A stretch of DNA of 64,000 nt, from NCBI GenBank assembly GCA_964458575.1, contig CAYWMD010000006.1:128981-192980 (forward strand), given 5' to 3'. Positions 24,767-33,152 of the stretch are shown here, one piece after another (position 1 is the first letter of the stretch; every line of letters starts with the position of its first letter). This DNA comes from CAYWMD01 sp964458575. Its GTDB lineage: Bacteria > Verrucomicrobiota > Verrucomicrobiia > Limisphaerales > JADLHS01. The notes under the pieces are model-generated. The model had not been told where the DNA came from and did not search any database. It saw only the letters and a program-made list of their open reading frames with translations. Made by a program: the position numbers and the translations under genes.

Positions 24767-27343
24767 ATGCACGTGGAACCGACCAAACCAGCATTGTCAT
24801 CCCCGACGGACCGAAACCTGGCCCCGGCGCAACCGCCCGAATACCACGTGATGGTGCTCCTGGTGGACGACCAGGCCATGGTCTGCGAAGCCATCCGGCG
24901 CGCGCTTGCCAATGAAGCGGACATTGACTTTCACTATTGCTCCGACGCCCGCGAGGCGATGAGCACCGCCACACACATCAAGCCGACGGTCATTTTGCAG
25001 GACCTGGTGATGCCCGGCATAGACGGGTTGACGTTGGTCAGCCAGTTTCGGGCGAATCCCGCCACCCGCGAGATTCCCATCATCGTGCTTTCGACCAACG
25101 AAAATCCGCAGGTCAAAGGCCAGGCTTTCGCGATGGGCGCGAACGATTATCTCGTGAAGCTGCCGGACCGCATCGAGTTGATCGCGCGGCTGCGCTATCA
25201 CTCCCGCGCCTATCTCAACCAGTTGCAACGCGACGCCGCGTATCACGCCCTGCGCGAGAGCCAGCAACAGCTCATGGAGAACAACACCGAACTCGTGGCG
25301 TTGAACCAGAAACTCGAGGAGGCGACCATGGCCAAATCCGAGTTCTTGGCCAACATGAGTCACGAGATTCGCACCCCGATGAACGGCGTCATCGGCATGA
25401 TTTCCCTGCTGCTCGACACGGAACTCACGGACGAACAGCGCGAATATGTCGAAGCCACCCGCAGCAGCGCCGACGCCCTACTCACCATCATCAACGACAT
25501 CCTCGACTTTTCGAAAATTGAAGCCGGCAAGCTTGAACTCGAACATCATCCGTTCGAGCTCCACACGTGCATCGAGGAAGCGCTGGATTTGCTCGCCCCC
25601 AAGGCCACCGAAAAGAAACTCGACCTGGCCTACAGCGTGGATGATGCCATTCCCAAGATTCTGGTGAGCGACGTCACGCGGCTGCGCCAGATCCTCGTCA
25701 ACCTGGTCGCCAACGCCGTCAAGTTCACCACCAACGGCGAAGTGGTCGTCGAAGTCACCGCGGCGGCCCACGGCTATCGCACCATCGAGCCCGGCCACGA
25801 GCACGACACGGATCTGCTGCGCCATCCGGAACAATGGCTGTTGCATTTTTCCGTCCGGGACACCGGCATCGGCATTCCGCTGGAACGGCAGCATCGCCTG
25901 TTCAAGTCGTTCCAACAGGTGGACGCCTCGACCACCCGCCACTACGGCGGCACGGGTTTGGGCCTCGCGATCTGCAAGCGTCTCACCGAATTGATGGGCG
26001 GCCGCATCTGGGTCGAGAGCGACGCCGGCAAAGGCGCGACCTTCCATTTCACCGTCGCCACGAAGGCCACGCCCGCCAATGCGCCGCCCAACTGGCAGAC
26101 CCCCCAGCCCCAGCTCGCCGGTCGGCGGCTGCTCGTGGTGGAGGATAACGCCACCAATCGCCGGATCATCACGCATCGCGCCGAACAGTGGGGCATGGTG
26201 GTCGAATGTCTCCACACCCGCCGCGATGCCTTCAAGCGGCTGGCGGAAAACCCGGCATTCGATGCGATGCTGCTCGATTTCCAACTGCCCGACGCCGACG
26301 GTTTCAAATTCGCTGAAGAAATCCGCCAGCAACCGTGGGGGCGCGAGTTGCCGCTCGTCCTGCTCACCGCGTTTCGCGTGCGCAGCGACGACCCGCGCCC
26401 GGCGGCCCTGGGCATTTCGGTGATGGTGCACAAGCCGATCCGCCCCGCGCAATTGCTGGACGCGCTCTGTCGCGCCATGAGCGTCCAGCTCCAGCGCGAG
26501 AAGCGTCCGCCCACCGCTCCCGGCCTGGATTCCAGCTTCGCTCGTCGGCTACCCTTGCGACTGTTGCTGGCCGACGACAATCCCATCAATCAGAAAGTCG
26601 GCTTGAGCGTGCTGAACAAGCTTGGTTATCGCGCTGATGTGGCCAACAACGGGAACGAGGTCATCACCGCGCTCCAACAAAAGCCGTACGACGTGCTGTT
26701 TCTCGACGTGCAAATGCCCGAGATGGACGGTCTGGAATGTGCCCGGCAGATTTGCCAGCGGTGGACGCGCGATCGGCGGCCGGTGATCATTGCCATGACC
26801 GGCAACGCGCTGATGGGCGACCGCGAGCGGTGCCTGACCGCGGGAATGGATGATTATATTTCCAAACCGGTGCGGATTGCGGAACTCCAGGCGGCCTTGG
26901 AACGTTGGGGGCCCACCAAGTCGCACAAGACCGACACGGCGTTCCTGCGGCGCCAGCTCGAACCTGCGGAGGATGATTTGCTGGATGAAGGGATACTGGC
27001 GGAATTGCGCGACATGCCGCCGGCCGATGGCGGGAGCATCTTACGCGAGTTGATTGATCTGTTCCTCGACAGCGCGCCCGGCCACATCACGCAGATCGGC
27101 GAGTCGTTGGCTGACGCGGCCAAATTGAGTTTTCACGCCCATGCGCTCAAAAGCATGAGTCTCAATCTCGGCTGTAAACGGGTAATCGAACTTGCCCAAC
27201 GACTCGAGGACATGGGTCGTGCCGGCCAGGTGAATGAGTCGCCGAAACTGGTTCACGAACTGGCAGAAGTCTTCCACCGAACCAAGGACCGACTCGTTGC
27301 CGTCCGCGACGCCGAATCCTCAAATCCCGCCACCCCGCTGTAA
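24767..27343 (+). CDS. Hybrid histidine kinase with WspR-type N-terminal receiver (REC-HisKA-HATPase-REC-REC-HPt)
   Basis: An 858-residue protein in the position normally held by wspR. Residues about 25-145 form a receiver (Asp79 in VILQDLVMPG; Lys in NDYLVKLPD) followed by a helical stalk, closely resembling the REC and stalk of WspR (LVDDQAM, IKPTVILQDLVMPG, NPATREIPIIVLST, RYHSRAY). The GGDEF domain is absent. In its place are HisKA (His199 in MSHEIRTP), HATPase_c (NAVKFTTN, DTGIGIP, GGTGLGLAI), REC2 (Asp504 in LLDFQLPD), REC3 (Asp647 in FLDVQMPEMDG) and a C-terminal HPt (His792 in HALKSMSLNLG). This makes a phosphorelay that could take phosphate from WspE and deliver it onward. The final acceptor is not in the window. 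Confidence 0.9.
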   Translation: MHVEPTKPALSSPTDRNLAPAQPPEYHVMVLLVDDQAMVCEAIRRALANEADIDFHYCSDAREAMSTATHIKPTVILQDLVMPGIDGLTLVSQFRANPATREIPIIVLSTNENPQVKGQAFAMGANDYLVKLPDRIELIARLRYHSRAYLNQLQRDAAYHALRESQQQLMENNTELVALNQKLEEATMAKSEFLANMSHEIRTPMNGVIGMISLLLDTELTDEQREYVEATRSSADALLTIINDILDFSKIEAGKLELEHHPFELHTCIEEALDLLAPKATEKKLDLAYSVDDAIPKILVSDVTRLRQILVNLVANAVKFTTNGEVVVEVTAAAHGYRTIEPGHEHDTDLLRHPEQWLLHFSVRDTGIGIPLERQHRLFKSFQQVDASTTRHYGGTGLGLAICKRLTELMGGRIWVESDAGKGATFHFTVATKATPANAPPNWQTPQPQLAGRRLLVVEDNATNRRIITHRAEQWGMVVECLHTRRDAFKRLAENPAFDAMLLDFQLPDADGFKFAEEIRQQPWGRELPLVLLTAFRVRSDDPRPAALGISVMVHKPIRPAQLLDALCRAMSVQLQREKRPPTAPGLDSSFARRLPLRLLLADDNPINQKVGLSVLNKLGYRADVANNGNEVITALQQKPYDVLFLDVQMPEMDGLECARQICQRWTRDRRPVIIAMTGNALMGDRERCLTAGMDDYISKPVRIAELQAALERWGPTKSHKTDTAFLRRQLEPAEDDLLDEGILAELRDMPPADGGSILRELIDLFLDSAPGHITQIGESLADAAKLSFHAHALKSMSLNLGCKRVIELAQRLEDMGRAGQVNESPKLVHELAEVFHRTKDRLVAVRDAESSNPATPL

Positions 27344-28348
27344 ATGCCAACCCGACCGCCCCGCCTGCTGCCTGGCAACACCATCGGCATCGTCGCCCCC
27401 GCCAGCGCGCCGCCGAACCCGCACAACATTGACCGGGGAGTGGCGGTGCTGGAACAGCTGGGTTTCAAAGTGAAACTCGCTCCCAAAGTCCGGAGTCGCC
27501 TCGGCTTTCTGGCCGGCACCGACCGCGAACGCGCCGGCGATCTCATGCGGATGTTTTCGGACCGCAAGGTGGACGCCATTCTTTGCGTGCGGGGCGGTTA
27601 CGGTTCTGCGCGTTTGCTGCCGCTGCTCGACTACGGCGTCATCCGCGCCAATCCCAAAATCTTCGTTGGCTACAGCGACATCACTTCCTTGCACTGTGCG
27701 TTGCTCACCAAGGCCGATCTGATTTCGTTCCACGGGCCGATGTTGAATTCGGATTTTGCCCTGCCTGAAATGCCGCGCTTCACCCTGGACAGTTTTCTGC
27801 GGACTTTAGGGCATCCCCTCACTGCTGGCCGGGTTCAGGCAAAACGCGACTCCGTGACCGAAGTTCACAAAACGTGGACCGGCGGCATTGGCCAGGGGTG
27901 TCGGCACAAAGCGAGAATCCTGCGTTCAGGTTGCGCTCGGGGTCAACTGATGGGCGGCAACCTCACGTTGATCGGCACCTTGATCGGCACGCCCTGGCAG
28001 CCGCCGTTCAAGGATCGCATCCTCTTCTTCGAGGACCTGAGTGAAGTGCCCTACCGGTTCGACCGGATGCTGACCCACCTCCTGAACTGCGGCCTGCTGC
28101 AACAGGTCGCCGGCATTGCCATTGGCATCAACAAGGACTGTCAGGATCCCAAGGCTGGAAAGGCACGCGAATACCGACAGACGCTGGAGGACGTTTTCAA
28201 TGAGCGCTTGTTGCCGTTAAAGGTGCCCATCGTAATGAACCTGGCGTTTGGCCACGTCCCGCACAATGCGACCCTGCCCGTCGGCAGCAAGGTGTTGCTC
28301 GACGCCAATCGCGGTGAGTTGGTCCTGACGGAACCGGCCGTTTGTTAA
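27344..28348 (+). CDS. LD-carboxypeptidase (peptidase S66, LdcA-like)
   Basis: A 334-residue protein that probably cleaves the L,D bond of murein tetrapeptides during peptidoglycan recycling in the cytoplasm. Family blocks are GNTIGIVAPASAP, the RGGYGSARLL segment, nucleophile Ser in GYSDIT, HGPM, MGGNLTLIGTLIGTP, and the acid/base residues in FFEDLSEVPYRFDRML (Glu) and FGHVPHNATLPVG (His). The ATG follows the stop of the hybrid kinase directly with no spacing, so it may be co-transcribed with the wsp operon, although a functional link to it is not obvious. Confidence 0.9.
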   Translation: MPTRPPRLLPGNTIGIVAPASAPPNPHNIDRGVAVLEQLGFKVKLAPKVRSRLGFLAGTDRERAGDLMRMFSDRKVDAILCVRGGYGSARLLPLLDYGVIRANPKIFVGYSDITSLHCALLTKADLISFHGPMLNSDFALPEMPRFTLDSFLRTLGHPLTAGRVQAKRDSVTEVHKTWTGGIGQGCRHKARILRSGCARGQLMGGNLTLIGTLIGTPWQPPFKDRILFFEDLSEVPYRFDRMLTHLLNCGLLQQVAGIAIGINKDCQDPKAGKAREYRQTLEDVFNERLLPLKVPIVMNLAFGHVPHNATLPVGSKVLLDANRGELVLTEPAVC

Positions 28349-28401
28349 ACCGCAAACGCCCTGCGGACGAATTCTCTCGAAGCGATTCGCGCCGTGCGTC
28401 G

Positions 28402-28422
28402 CTGAACCGGCGCGCGGTTCAG
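28402..28422. terminator. Hairpin between convergent ldcA-like and rhamnulokinase genes
   Basis: CTGAACCG (28402-28409), loop GCGCG, then CGGTTCAG (28415-28422) form a perfect 8-bp stem that overlaps the rhamnulokinase stop codon. There is no T-tract. A bidirectional terminator is plausible from its position between convergent genes. Confidence 0.4.
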
Positions 28423-29876
28423 ACGCGGGAAAGTTGTACGAGCCGGCTGAAAGCCGCGTCCCAGGCATCCGCATGGGTAAGCATTGTGTTCGACTTGAAC
28501 GATTTTCGCACCAGTTCCCGTCCTTCGCTGAGCGACTGGATATGGCCGAGCGCCAGCGACTGAACCAATACGTTGCCAATCGGGGTGGCCTCCGGCGACG
28601 CGATCACCACCGGAATGCCCAGCGCCGTGGCGATGAAATTGTTCAACAACGAATTCTTCGCCGCGTCGAGCAGGTAAAGCCGTTTGAGCCGGCGTCCGGT
28701 GACCAGTTCAATTTCCTGGAATGTCTTCCGGTATTGGAGTGCGAGACTTTCCAGCACGCAACGGGTGATGGCGCCCGGCTTGCGCGGCACGATCTGGCCG
28801 GTTTCCCGGCAGAACGCCTGAATCTTCAAGGGCATGTCGCCCGGCTCGGCGAAACGCGGGTCTTCCACGTTGATGAGCGACTCGAACGGTTCGGCCGACG
28901 TGGCGAGGTGCATCAAGACCTGGTTCTCAAGTTCCTGATCTTGTCTCGACCAGTACCGGCGGCACTCGTCCAGCAGATCAAGTCCGACCAGATTCTTGTA
29001 AAACAGGACCGTCCCGCCGAAACCGGTTTCATTGGTGAAACCCAGTTCGCGAACCACGTTGTTGATGAGCGGTTCGGCCAGTTCAGCGCCGGTGACAGCC
29101 CGCGCGCCCAATCTGAGAAAACCCCAGTCCTCGCCTTCGGTGATCGGCAATCCCACAAGCGCCGCCGCAAGTTCGTTGGAACAGGTGGAGATGACCTTGG
29201 CATCCTCCAGTTTCATTTCCCGCGCAATGGTTTCACGGAGCGGCCCCAGGGTCGTACCGGCGGGAACGACCTTGGGAAAGAGTTCGGCAGGCAGGCGCAA
29301 ATCCTGCCGCAGACGCTCCGACCAGGTTCTCGTGAGCGGATTGAAAAGTTGCGTGGCGCTGGCCGCGGACATTTCAACCCGCGGCACACCCGCCAGCAGG
29401 TAATTGAATCCGTCGGCGATCGGCAGAAATTGACCGGCCTTCAGCCGGCGCGTTTTCTCCGCGCCAAACTGGACCAATGTCCGCAGATGCCCCCGCTGAA
29501 CGCCGGTTTCCTCGTAAACGGTTTCCCACGGAATTCTGGTGAAAATTTCGGTCATCCCCGTGCCGGTGCGCGGATCCTCGTGATGGTACGTCGGCCCCAT
29601 GAACGTCCCGTCGTGGTCAAACAGCATGTAATCCCCGGCCCAGGAGTTGCAACTGATGCTGTGCAACGTCACATCCTCCACGCCAACCGCTCGCAGACCG
29701 TCCAGCGTCTCCTGGTATAAGTGCGGGATGTCCCATTGAACGGATTTTTTTTCACGGATGGGTGAATTGTTGAACCGGCGGATTTCTCCCACCGTGAGTT
29801 TCCCTTTGAACAACGTCCCCAGCATCACACGACCGACTTCAGCCCCCAAGTCACAAGCAACGTATAGGTTCTCCAT
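28419..29876 (-). CDS. rhaB: Rhamnulokinase-like FGGY carbohydrate kinase
   Basis: A 485-residue FGGY-family kinase that would phosphorylate L-rhamnulose to L-rhamnulose 1-phosphate with ATP, the second step of rhamnose catabolism. The start at MENLYVACDLGAEVGRVML matches the N-terminal phosphate-binding motif of RhaB (DLGASSGR type). Other blocks are SISCNSWAGDYML, YHHEDPRT, the central GFLRLGARAV and ESLALQYRKT, and the C-terminal ATPase segment. It is 11 kb from rhaA on the same strand, separated by the wsp operon. FGGY substrate assignments by motif alone can be wrong (fuculokinase is the main alternative), but the rhaA/rhamnosidase context supports rhamnulose. Confidence 0.85.
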   Translation of the reverse strand: MENLYVACDLGAEVGRVMLGTLFKGKLTVGEIRRFNNSPIREKKSVQWDIPHLYQETLDGLRAVGVEDVTLHSISCNSWAGDYMLFDHDGTFMGPTYHHEDPRTGTGMTEIFTRIPWETVYEETGVQRGHLRTLVQFGAEKTRRLKAGQFLPIADGFNYLLAGVPRVEMSAASATQLFNPLTRTWSERLRQDLRLPAELFPKVVPAGTTLGPLRETIAREMKLEDAKVISTCSNELAAALVGLPITEGEDWGFLRLGARAVTGAELAEPLINNVVRELGFTNETGFGGTVLFYKNLVGLDLLDECRRYWSRQDQELENQVLMHLATSAEPFESLINVEDPRFAEPGDMPLKIQAFCRETGQIVPRKPGAITRCVLESLALQYRKTFQEIELVTGRRLKRLYLLDAAKNSLLNNFIATALGIPVVIASPEATPIGNVLVQSLALGHIQSLSEGRELVRKSFKSNTMLTHADAWDAAFSRLVQLSRV

Positions 29877-30077
29877 AAGCGTCAGCCCCACTTTGTCGCA
29901 CAAGTCATGCCTGCCCATCGCCAACAGCGTTCGGCGGCATCGGTCGCGGGCACCCGGGGCGGTTTCCCCTGTACCGAAATGGTGCAATGGTAGATTCTGC
30001 CATCAAAAATGAACTATTTCCCACGACCGATGTCAGACTCCCCGTGGTAATCATCAAACAAGAATTCGCTGCCGATT

Positions 30078-31166
30078 ATGTCCAACAACCCCACATTCAA
30101 GACACTGACACTTCTGACCGCGTTCGTCACCGTCTTGGCCCTTCAACCGGTGCGAGCCGGACTCACCGTTGGTGATGCTGCCCCCAAACTCCAGGTTGGT
30201 GAATGGGTGCAAGGCCAGCCGGTAACGGAATTTGACTCGAATCACGTTTACATCGTCGAGTTTTGGGCCACTTGGTGCGGGCCTTGCCGGACCTCCATTC
30301 CCCATCTCAACGAGCTCCATGAAAAGTTGCAGAACCGCGGATTGATCGTCATTGGCCAGGACGTTTGGGAAGACAACGAAGATGGCGTTGCGCCCTTCGT
30401 GAAGAAGATGGGCAAACAAATGACGTATCGGGTCGCGCTGGACGACAAACGGGACGCGAAGAAGGGCGCGATGGCCGAACACTGGATGGCGGCGGCTAAT
30501 CGCACTGGCATCCCCACCGCGTTTGTCGTCAACAAGCAGGGTCGCATTGCCTGGATTGGCCACCCGATGGGCCTGAATGAAGGATTGCTGGAAAAAATCA
30601 TCGAGGACAAATTCGATGTGGCCGCGTTCGCCAAGGAATACCAACAGGAGCAAAATCTGGAGCAGCAACGCCGCGCCGTTCATGCCAAACTCCGGAAGGC
30701 CATGCAGGAAAAAGACTGGGACACCGCCGAAGCGGTTGTCTCCGAACTCGAAAAGCAATTGCCCGAGGCAATGCGATACCAACTCGGCATCACCCGGTTG
30801 CAGATACTTTTTGCCCGGCAGGACAACGATGCGGCCGCCAAACTGGCCGATTCACTCAGCAACGCACACCCCAACGACGCCGGCTTCCAAAACGCCCTCG
30901 CCTGGACAATGATTACGCACAAAGGATTGAACAAGCCCGACCTGCTCGTCGCCGAGGCCATTGCCGAACGTGCGAACCAGTCGGCCAAAGCCCGGAATCC
31001 CGCCATCCTCGATACGCTGGCCCGCGCACAATTCATGCTTGGCAAGAAAGAGGAAGCCATCGCCACACAGCGGAAAGCCATTGACGCTGCTGAACCGGGC
31101 AGCAGTGGGCGTTACCAGAAGACCTTGGATGCCTACCGGAAAGGCGAACTACCGGACGGCAAATGA
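30078..31166 (+). CDS. Exported TlpA-like thioredoxin with C-terminal TPR-like region
   Basis: A 362-residue protein with a signal peptide (LLTAFVTVLALQPVRAG). A TlpA/ResA-type thioredoxin fold follows (residues about 28-175) with the redox motif WATWCGPCR and the cis-Pro segment GIPTAFVV. The C-terminal half is helical and TPR-like (AVVSELEKQLPEAMRYQLGI; ARAQFMLGKKEEAIATQRKA). It is probably a periplasmic disulfide reductase or a redox chaperone. It diverges from rhaB and is convergent with a second TlpA-like gene. Thioredoxin-TPR fusions are frequent in Verrucomicrobia and Planctomycetes; partner unknown. Confidence 0.85.
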   Translation: MSNNPTFKTLTLLTAFVTVLALQPVRAGLTVGDAAPKLQVGEWVQGQPVTEFDSNHVYIVEFWATWCGPCRTSIPHLNELHEKLQNRGLIVIGQDVWEDNEDGVAPFVKKMGKQMTYRVALDDKRDAKKGAMAEHWMAAANRTGIPTAFVVNKQGRIAWIGHPMGLNEGLLEKIIEDKFDVAAFAKEYQQEQNLEQQRRAVHAKLRKAMQEKDWDTAEAVVSELEKQLPEAMRYQLGITRLQILFARQDNDAAAKLADSLSNAHPNDAGFQNALAWTMITHKGLNKPDLLVAEAIAERANQSAKARNPAILDTLARAQFMLGKKEEAIATQRKAIDAAEPGSSGRYQKTLDAYRKGELPDGK

Positions 31167-31255
31167 TGTTGTCTCCTTGCCGCCATGGAAAGCAAGGCAT
31201 TGAAGGCTGACGGCTTTGGCTGACGCTCAGACATCTTGCCACTGCCCGTTACATT

Positions 31256-31810
31256 TCACTTGGCAGGTTCCGCCAGCAGTTTCTCAACGACCGTTTCCAC
31301 GCGATCCGGTTTCAGGCCAACTGCACGGACGATGCCTTTGCGATCAATGACCGCGTAGGTCGGATAATAGTCCACTTCCCAGGCCTTCTCCGCCTTGAGA
31401 TCCGCATCACGCCCGGCCGGGTACTCAACTTTGTGTTCCTTGGCGTTGGCCGCGAATTTCTCCTGCCCACGCTTGCTGGTACAAACGCCGATGATCACCA
31501 ATCCTTTGGACTTGTACTTCTTGAGCATCTCGTTGTTGTGTGGAATGGCCCTCATGCAGGGGCCACACCAGGTCGCATAGAAATCCACGACGATGACCTT
31601 GCCTTTCATGTCGGCGGGTTTGACTTCGCCGTTGATCCATTCAGTGAGGTTCAGTGGCGGCATGGGCTTTCCCTCCAACGCAGCGTGGTTGGCGCGTTGT
31701 TTCGGTTCGTCGTCCCAAGTCCAGCTGTCGGGAAATTCACCGGCCGACACGCGCAGTACACCCCAGACGAGTGAACCAATCGCAACGAGAAGCAAATTCT
31801 TGTTAGTCAT
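31256..31810 (-). CDS. Exported TlpA-like thioredoxin (184 aa)
   Basis: The start at MTNKNLLLVAIGSLVW gives a signal peptide ending near RVSAGEF; the longer upstream frame is not supported. The thioredoxin fold contains DFYATWCGPCMRAIP and the cis-Pro loop YYPTYAVIDRKG. It is a periplasmic or envelope thiol-disulfide protein. It lacks the TPR extension of its convergent neighbour at 30078, and the two are only moderately similar. Confidence 0.85.
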   Translation of the reverse strand: MTNKNLLLVAIGSLVWGVLRVSAGEFPDSWTWDDEPKQRANHAALEGKPMPPLNLTEWINGEVKPADMKGKVIVVDFYATWCGPCMRAIPHNNEMLKKYKSKGLVIIGVCTSKRGQEKFAANAKEHKVEYPAGRDADLKAEKAWEVDYYPTYAVIDRKGIVRAVGLKPDRVETVVEKLLAEPAK

Positions 31811-31987
31811 GTGACACGGCTTATCACAACCGATCGTGGTGGGCAACTGGGAATATCCGCGAATTCGGGTGACTCGACACCTTCGGCGTCTATGGCACGG
31901 GGTCAGCCACCTCCTGCAACCCTGCCAACATTTTGCTGGCCGGCGCCAAGGAAACGCGCCCACAATCCGACGTCGCCATGAAATTCC

Positions 31988-32566
31988 TCATCCGGCTGAA
32001 GCCTGTTCGCCAGCGGAAGTTGGCCGGTTGCTCTTCGCGTAGAAGTCCGCAACCCGCCGGGTCGCTTCCACAACTTCCTCGCGCGTCATGTTGAGATTGA
32101 CGGCCTCGCAGGCCATCTCCGCTCCTCGATACCCTTGGTTCGCCGCCAGCCGATACCACTTGTAGGAATCTACCCGCGACGGTCCGCCAATGGACAAAAC
32201 CGCCGCGCGAACCGCGCGAGAATTCATCTCACCCAACCGGAACTGTGCGCTGGCATCGCCCAGTTCGGCCGCTTTCCGGATCCAGACCAAGGACTTCGCC
32301 GCATTCGCCGGCTGGCCGTGACCGTTGGCATACATCACCCCGAGATTTAAATGCGCCAACACATGATTCTGCCCGGCCGCCTTGAGATACCAGGCTTCGG
32401 CCAGCGCGTAATCCTGCACCGCGCCGACTCCGTTCGCAAACTTCACCCCAAGACTGAACTGCGCCTCGGCTGAACCGCGCTGTGCCAGGGTTTCGGTGGT
32501 TTCCTGATCCGGCGTCGGTACTGATGCCGCCAGACCTAACCAGCGTTGAATGAGAGATTTTTTCAC
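31988..32566 (-). CDS. Sel1-repeat protein (192 aa)
   Basis: I chose the GTG start (VKKSLIQRWLG) because an AAGG ribosome-binding site lies eight bases upstream; the longer frame reads into repeat-like non-coding DNA. At least three Sel1-like repeats are visible: AEAQFSLGVKFANG...YALAEAWYLKAA, LAHLNLGVMYANGHGQ...SLVWIRKAAELG and ASAQFRLGEMN...SYKWYRLAANQG. Sel1 repeats mediate protein-protein interaction. No signal peptide is obvious. Function unknown. Confidence 0.75.
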   Translation of the reverse strand: MKKSLIQRWLGLAASVPTPDQETTETLAQRGSAEAQFSLGVKFANGVGAVQDYALAEAWYLKAAGQNHVLAHLNLGVMYANGHGQPANAAKSLVWIRKAAELGDASAQFRLGEMNSRAVRAAVLSIGGPSRVDSYKWYRLAANQGYRGAEMACEAVNLNMTREEVVEATRRVADFYAKSNRPTSAGEQASAG

Positions 32567-32751
32567 AGTCTCAACCTTAGCGTTACGCGGGCTGATTACA
32601 AGAAATGCTTTTGGCCCGCGAGGGGCGAGCGAACCGGCGTGAAGAAGTCCTCGCCAGCCCCAACGATCGGCCAAGGGATTGCGCGGCGGGCAGGGAAGCA
32701 CGTCCTGCTGGCGGATCAGCCCGATCAGGTGAAGGACTCGCTGCACACCTA

Positions 32752-33042
32752 TCAGATTTCATAGCGTGGAAACTCGTTGCGGGTGATGGCCGAGGCCGTT
32801 CGTTGGGGGAAGCGCAGCGCGCGGATCAGTACCATCAGCCCCGGAATCATCATCACCCCGCTCACGCTTGCATCGGTCACCATCTTTTCCATGAAGGCAT
32901 ATTTGTCGTCTCCTTCTTTCAAATCATATTGATCTAACACGACATTCACGCCGTCGGCCAACAATCGGTCTGCCCAACTGCGCACCGCTTCTTGGTGGCG
33001 TTCAGAGGTCCAACTGTAAGAAATGAAAGCTTTGGGCGTCAT
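32752..33042 (-). pseudogene. Truncated SEFIR/TIR-like domain gene
   Basis: The first about 60 residues (to 32863) read as the start of a SEFIR-type TIR domain: AFISYSWTSERHQEAVRSWA, ADGVNVVLDQYDLKEGDDKY, then AFMEKMVTD. Such domains occur in antiphage defence and signalling proteins several hundred residues long. Here the homology stops after MVTDASV, at the point where the family continues into the rest of the fold. The remaining 36 residues (LIRALRFPQRTASAI...) are unrelated and seem to be repeat-derived. The conserved later part of the domain and any effector or sensor partner are absent. I regard it as a remnant. Confidence 0.65.
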
Positions 33043-33152
33043 GGAATGACGTGCGCAGGTTTAACAGACGATCTTTTTGACGGCGAGCCCGAATTCTGTT
33101 CATTCGGTTAATTCTGTCTGAACTCTGCGTCCCCGCGTCTTTGCGGTTTAAT

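Noticed and set aside
32581..32764. Small plus-strand gene (72 aa) between Sel1 and the SEFIR remnant
   Set aside because: No ribosome-binding site, atypical composition and it overlaps repeat-like DNA.
32752..33042. Intact TIR-based antiphage defence gene
   Set aside because: Only the first third of the domain is present and no partner gene is nearby.
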